Source: Streptomyces sp. HNM0575 (lineage in GTDB: Bacteria > Actinomycetota > Actinomycetes > Streptomycetales > Streptomycetaceae). Taken from it: a DNA stretch of 64,000 nucleotides. A model generated the notes under the pieces. It was not told the origin of the DNA. It did not search any database and saw only the letters and a program-made list of their open reading frames with translations. The stretch is from contig NZ_JAASAG010000005.1 in the NCBI RefSeq assembly GCF_012726265.1, forward strand, positions 186,001 through 250,000, given 5' to 3'. Shown here one piece after another: positions 60,403 through 64,000 of the stretch. The translations under genes were made by a program, and so were the position numbers. Numbering within the stretch: position 1 is the first letter of the stretch; each line of letters begins with the position of its first letter.

Positions 60403-61179
60403 CTAACCGTGCAGTGCCAGATAGGGCGCGAGCGCGAGCAGCGTGCCCGCGAGGGCGTACTTCAGCTTGCGGGTGGGGACGGCGTGGGCGATCTTCCAGC
60501 CGATCATCACGCCCGCCAGTTCGGGGACGCCGACCAGCGCCGCGAGCGCCCAGTCGACGGAGCCGTGCACCACGTAACCGACCGTGCCGACGCTCGCGAT
60601 GACGACGGACTGCGCCTGCGCGGCGGCCAGCGCGGGCAGCAGCGGCAGTCCGCAGACGACCAGCAGCGGCACGCTCAGCATCGGGCCGCCGAGCCCGAAC
60701 AGCCCCGCGGCGACCGAGACCAGGAGCCCCACGGCGCCCGTGACCACCGGGCGCAGGTCCGTCGTCCCCGGGCCGTCCTCGCGCGCGGCGGTACGGCGCT
60801 CGCGCACCCACACCAGGATGCCGGTCGTGGCGACGGCGGCGGCGAGCAGGACCGCGAAACCCCGCCCGCCGACAAGGGTGTTGAAGAGCACGCCCAGCGG
60901 TGCGCCCACGAGCGCGGTGGCCGAGAGGATCAGCGCGATCCGGCGCGTGCGCGCCTCGCGCAGCTGACCCGAGCGCGTGTACGCGACCGTGCCGAGGGCG
61001 CCGGTCGCGATGTGCGTGGCGATGGCCGTACCGGCGACCCCGGCGGGGGAGAGGCCCGTCAGCAGGAACATGCCGATGGTGGGCAGCACGCCGCCCGGGC
61101 CCACCGCGGTGATGCCGATGCCGCCGAGCAGCCCGAAGAGCGCCAGCAGTGCGAGTACCAGCGGATCCAGCTCCGTCAT
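60403..61179 (-). CDS. TauE/SafE-family sulfite exporter-like permease
   Basis: A protein of 258 residues from ATG 61179, with GGGAGGGA directly upstream. Seven or eight membrane helices with the family's duplicated glycine-rich motif: LLGGIGITAVGPGGVLPTIGM in the first half and GLFGLGGPMLSVPLLVV in the second. Such permeases export sulfite or related organosulfur anions, or move other small anions. No sulfur-metabolism genes lie beside it. The ribosome binding site sits in the first of five 20-bp tandem repeats. Confidence 0.88.
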   Translation of the reverse strand: MTELDPLVLALLALFGLLGGIGITAVGPGGVLPTIGMFLLTGLSPAGVAGTAIATHIATGALGTVAYTRSGQLREARTRRIALILSATALVGAPLGVLFNTLVGGRGFAVLLAAAVATTGILVWVRERRTAAREDGPGTTDLRPVVTGAVGLLVSVAAGLFGLGGPMLSVPLLVVCGLPLLPALAAAQAQSVVIASVGTVGYVVHGSVDWALAALVGVPELAGVMIGWKIAHAVPTRKLKYALAGTLLALAPYLALHG

Positions 61180-61489
61180 TTGCGTCCCTCCCGCGACCGG
61201 CCCGTCCCTTCCGCGACCGGCCCGTCCCTTCCGCGACCGGCCCGTCCCTTCCGCGACCGCCGCGTCCCTCCCGCGACCGGCCGACCAGGCTATCCGGTCG
61301 CTATCCGGTCGCTTTCCGCGCGACGGCCGCGCTCGTCGCGCACCGCCGGGACCGCCCCGCACGCGCCCTCGTACATCCCGCTGTCTATCGCGCACCCGTG
61401 ACGGCAGTCACGAAACGGTGATACTTTCGCGGTGCCGCCAGTGCCCGTGACGAACGCCGCCGTGAAGGCCGTCGAAGGAGGCCGCACCC
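61180..61489. other. divergent intergenic region, mainly repeats
   Basis: About 310 bp between the permease and the enoyl-CoA hydratase. It contains the five-unit 20-bp repeat and, further on, a duplicated GCTATCCGGTC at 61290-61312. A ribosome binding site for the hydratase is weak (GAAGGAGG at about 61470). Confidence 0.5.
61183..61282. repeat. five 20-bp tandem repeats at the permease translation start
   Basis: Units at 61183, 61203, 61223, 61243 and 61263; units 2 and 3 are CGTCCCTTCCGCGACCGGCC. On the minus strand each unit contains a GGAAGGGACG or GGGAGGGACG Shine-Dalgarno-like sequence, and the first serves the permease ATG. Confidence 0.92.
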
Positions 61490-62317
61490 ATGAGCCCGTA
61501 CACCGGATCGGCCCGGCCCACGCCGGAGTGGCAGCACATCAGGGTCACGGAGGACGACGGCGTCGTCACCGTCACCCTGGCCCGCCCCGAGCGGCTGAAC
61601 GCGCTGACCTTCGGCGCGTACGCCGATCTGCGGGATCTGCTCGCCGAGTTGGCGCGCGAGCGGCGGGCCCGTGCCCTGGTGCTCGCGGGGGAGGGGCGCG
61701 GCTTCTGCTCGGGCGGCGACGTCGAGGACATCATCGGCGCGACCCTCGACGCGGACACCGCCACGCTCCTGGACTTCAACCGCATGACGGGCCAGGTCGT
61801 ACGGGCGCTGCGCGAGGCGCCGTTCCCCGTCGTCGCGGCCGTGCACGGTGTCGCCGCGGGCGCGGGCGCCGTGCTCGCCCTGGCCTCCGACTTCCGGGTC
61901 GCGGACCCCACGGCGCGCTTCTCGTTCCTCTTCACCAAGGTCGGCCTCTCCGGGGGCGACATGGGCGCCGCGTATCTGCTGCCCCGCGTCGTCGGCCTCG
62001 GGCACGCCACCCGCATCCTGATGCTGGGCGAGCCCGTACGGGCGCCGGAGGCCGAACGCATCGGCCTGATCAGCAAGTTGACCGAGGAGGGCCGGGCGCA
62101 CGAGGAGGCCGCCGGGCTCGCGCGCACCCTCGCCGACGGCCCCGCCCTCGCCCACGCGCAGACCAAGGCGCTGCTCACGGCGGAGCTGGATCTGCCGCTG
62201 TCGGCCGCAGTCGAGATGGACGCGTCGACGCAGGCGCTGCTGATGCACAGCGAGGACTACGCCGAGTTCCACGCTTCCTTCACCGAGAAGCGGTCGCCGA
62301 AGTGGCGGGGGAAGTGA
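61490..62317 (+). CDS. enoyl-CoA hydratase/isomerase-family protein
   Basis: A 275-residue crotonase-fold protein. The CoA-binding and oxyanion segments are LARPERLNALTFGAYADL, VLAGEGRGFCSGGDVEDI and VAAVHGVAAGAGAVLALASDFRV; the usual second Glu region falls in LFTKVGLSGGDMGAAYLLPRVVG, where the residue is Asp or Gly rather than Glu, so classic hydratase chemistry is uncertain. It starts one base before the flavoenzyme start (gap of 1 bp) and thus belongs to the same operon, probably degradation of 2-aminobenzoyl-CoA or salicylyl-CoA. Confidence 0.85.
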   Translation: MSPYTGSARPTPEWQHIRVTEDDGVVTVTLARPERLNALTFGAYADLRDLLAELARERRARALVLAGEGRGFCSGGDVEDIIGATLDADTATLLDFNRMTGQVVRALREAPFPVVAAVHGVAAGAGAVLALASDFRVADPTARFSFLFTKVGLSGGDMGAAYLLPRVVGLGHATRILMLGEPVRAPEAERIGLISKLTEEGRAHEEAAGLARTLADGPALAHAQTKALLTAELDLPLSAAVEMDASTQALLMHSEDYAEFHASFTEKRSPKWRGK

Positions 62318-62318
62318 G

Positions 62319-64000
62319 GTGAGCGGGCGGCCCGGCGGCCCGGCGGGCGCCGCCGTCCCGGGCACCGGTGCCCCGACCGGGAGCGGCACCGGCACCGGGA
62401 CCAGCACCCGCACCGGCACCGCAGGCGGCACGAGGACCGGCGGTGACGGGATGCGCGTCGCCGTGATCGGGGGCGGACCCGGCGGTCTGTACGCCGCCGC
62501 GCTGCTCAAGCGCCTCGACCCCTCCCGCAGCGTCACCGTCCACGAACGCAACGCCCCCGAGGACACGTTCGGCTTCGGCGTCGTCCTCTCCGACGAGACC
62601 CTCGGCGGCATCGAGCACGCCGACCCGGCCGTATACGCCGCGCTCAAGCGGGAGTTCGTGCGCTGGGACGACATCGACATCGTGCACCGCGGCCGTACGC
62701 TCACCTCCGGCGGCCACGGCTTCGCCGCCCTGGGGCGCCGCAGGCTGCTCGGCGTGCTGCACGAACGCTGCCGTGAGCTGGGCGTCGTGCTGCGCTTCCG
62801 CAGCGAGGCGCCGCCCGCGGCCCAACTGGCCGCCACACACGACCTGATGGTGGCCGCCGACGGGGTGCACAGCGCGACCAGGGACGCCTTCGCGAGCGCC
62901 TTCCGGCCGAAGGTGACCACGCACCGCTGCCGCTACATCTGGCTCGCCGCCGACTTCGCGCTCGACGCGTTCCGCTTCGAGATCGCCGAGACGGAGCACG
63001 GCGTGCTCCAACTCCACGCCTATCCCTACGAGTCGGCCGGAGAGTCCGGGCCCGGCGCCTCGACTGTCATCGTCGAGGCCCGCGAAGAGGTCTGGCGTGC
63101 CGCCGGGTTCGAGGGGACGGACGAGCGCGCCTCGGCCGAGCAGTGCGCCAAGCTCTTCCCCGAGACGCTCGGCGGCGGCCCCCTGCGCGGCAACAACTCG
63201 CAGTGGATCGCCTTCCGTACGGTCGTCAACGAGCGCTGGTCGCACGGGAACGTGGTGCTGCTGGGCGACGCCGCGCACACCGCGCACTTCTCCATCGGCT
63301 CCGGCACGAAGCTCGCCGTCGAGGACGCGCTGGCGCTCGCGGCCTGCGTGGCCGAACAGCCCGATCTGCCCGCTGCGTTGGCGGCGTACGAGGAGGAGCG
63401 CCGCCCCGTCGTGCTCTCCACGCAGCGCGCCGCACGCGGAAGCCTGGAGTGGTTCGAGGACCTGGCCACCTACACCGGCCAGCCGCCGCGGCAGTTCGCG
63501 TTCAACCTGCTCACCCGCAGCCGCCGCGTCACCCACGACAATCTGCGGCTGCGCGACCCCGGCTTCGTCGCCGGAGTCGAGGCCGAAGCGGGCGTACCCG
63601 AGGGCACTCCGCCGATGTTCACGCCGTTCCGGCTGCGTGAACTGACCCTGCGCAACCGGGTCGTGGTCTCCGCGATGGACATGTACTCGGCCGAGGACGG
63701 CACGGGAGGCTCGGGAGCCTGGCCCGGAACCGGGCCTGAGCCTGGGCCTGGGGCCGAGACCGGGCCTGGGGCCGGGCCCGGAGCCGGCGGCCTCGGAACT
63801 CCCGGCGACTTCCACCTCGTACACCTGGGCGCCCGCGCGCTGGGCGGTGCCGGTCTCGTCATGACCGAGATGGTGTGCGTCTCGCCCGGCGGCCGTATCA
63901 CGCCCGGCTGCACGGGCCTTTGGACGGACGGGCAGGAGGCGGCGTGGAGCCGCGTCACCGGCTTCGTGCACGCGCAGTCGCCCGGCACGGCGATCGGCGT
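62319..64000 (+). CDS. salicylyl-CoA 5-hydroxylase / 2-aminobenzoyl-CoA monooxygenase-reductase type flavoenzyme, 5' part
   Basis: The frame runs off the right edge after 560 codons. It starts at GTG 62319, or at ATG 62451 where the conserved MRVAVIGGGPGGLYAAALL begins; the stretch between is a Gly/Thr repeat. Residues 45-430 are a flavin monooxygenase with the FAD motifs above, FGFGVVLSDETLGG and VVLLGDAAHTAHFSIGSGTKLA. From about 430 an old-yellow-enzyme-like domain begins (FTPFRLRELTLRNRVVVSAMDMYS), interrupted by a Gly/Pro/Glu/Thr repeat. This fusion is known for enzymes that hydroxylate salicylyl-CoA or hydroxylate and reduce 2-aminobenzoyl-CoA. Which one applies depends on genes beyond the window. 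Confidence 0.88.
   Translation, partial: MSGRPGGPAGAAVPGTGAPTGSGTGTGTSTRTGTAGGTRTGGDGMRVAVIGGGPGGLYAAALLKRLDPSRSVTVHERNAPEDTFGFGVVLSDETLGGIEHADPAVYAALKREFVRWDDIDIVHRGRTLTSGGHGFAALGRRRLLGVLHERCRELGVVLRFRSEAPPAAQLAATHDLMVAADGVHSATRDAFASAFRPKVTTHRCRYIWLAADFALDAFRFEIAETEHGVLQLHAYPYESAGESGPGASTVIVEAREEVWRAAGFEGTDERASAEQCAKLFPETLGGGPLRGNNSQWIAFRTVVNERWSHGNVVLLGDAAHTAHFSIGSGTKLAVEDALALAACVAEQPDLPAALAAYEEERRPVVLSTQRAARGSLEWFEDLATYTGQPPRQFAFNLLTRSRRVTHDNLRLRDPGFVAGVEAEAGVPEGTPPMFTPFRLRELTLRNRVVVSAMDMYSAEDGTGGSGAWPGTGPEPGPGAETGPGAGPGAGGLGTPGDFHLVHLGARALGGAGLVMTEMVCVSPGGRITPGCTGLWTDGQEAAWSRVTGFVHAQSPGTAIG

Noticed and set aside
61183..61282. 20-bp repeats as a CRISPR array
   Set aside because: Units are directly contiguous with no spacers and lie at a ribosome binding site.

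Overview
The window is high-GC actinobacterial DNA, most likely Streptomyces or a close relative. The support is strong G/C bias at third codon positions, frequent GTG starts, many ATGA/GTGA stop-start overlaps, TTA codons in a regulatory-type locus, and typical families (DUF6879, DUF6099, streptogrisin-type protease, F420-dependent LLM oxidoreductase, SGNH lipase). No rRNA, tRNA, CRISPR array or insertion sequence was seen. Many genes carry in-frame tandem repeats at their ends or in linkers.

Region 1 (1-5000): the 3' end of a CocE/NonD-type hydrolase, a small secreted protein, a lone cytochrome P450 with an altered I-helix, a secreted HAD acid phosphatase and a membrane-anchored DsbA-like thioredoxin.

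Region 2 (5200-18450): an apparently complete pyridine-carboxylate (best fit nicotinate) degradation cluster. A three-subunit molybdenum hydroxylase plus a CoxG-like protein would make 6-hydroxynicotinate. A NicC-like FAD monooxygenase gives 2,5-dihydroxypyridine. NicX opens the ring, NicD deformylates, NicF deamidates and NicE isomerises maleate to fumarate. An MFS transporter and a MarR regulator complete it. An identical imperfectly palindromic 18-bp site lies upstream of nicX and of nicE, and is the likely operator.

Region 3 (18490-30100): a DUF6879 gene with a short companion, followed by an NLR-like STAND ATPase with TPR-like repeats and an N-terminal RHIM-like motif; a small protein; a streptogrisin-type protease; an archaeal-type ATPase with a DUF234-like C-terminus; a membrane sulfite-oxidase-like molybdoenzyme with a small membrane partner; and a large Tat-exported protein of unknown function.

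Region 4 (30750-48490): the most unusual system, a PUFA-synthase/HglE-like type I synthase operon. Its first protein has two nitropropane-dioxygenase-like flavin barrels, then KS-AT-ACP-ACP-KR. The second has KS-AT-DH-phosphopantetheinyl transferase. A discrete ACP, an alpha/beta hydrolase, a GT1 glycosyltransferase and an ABC exporter with a histidine-rich linker follow. The set suggests synthesis, release, glycosylation and export of a glycosylated lipid or polyene. The two ACPs are encoded by an exact 239-bp duplication with codon use unlike its surroundings.

Region 5 (48570-64000): an SGNH lipase, an AAA ATPase overlapping a MazG-like gene, DUF6099, an LLM oxidoreductase coupled to homocysteine methyltransferase, a divergent hydrolase/TetR pair with a candidate operator, arginine deiminase and ornithine carbamoyltransferase, an LtrA-family membrane protein, a TauE/SafE permease, and at the right edge an enoyl-CoA hydratase with the 5' part of a salicylyl-CoA 5-hydroxylase/2-aminobenzoyl-CoA monooxygenase-reductase type flavoenzyme. 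The last gene runs off the window.
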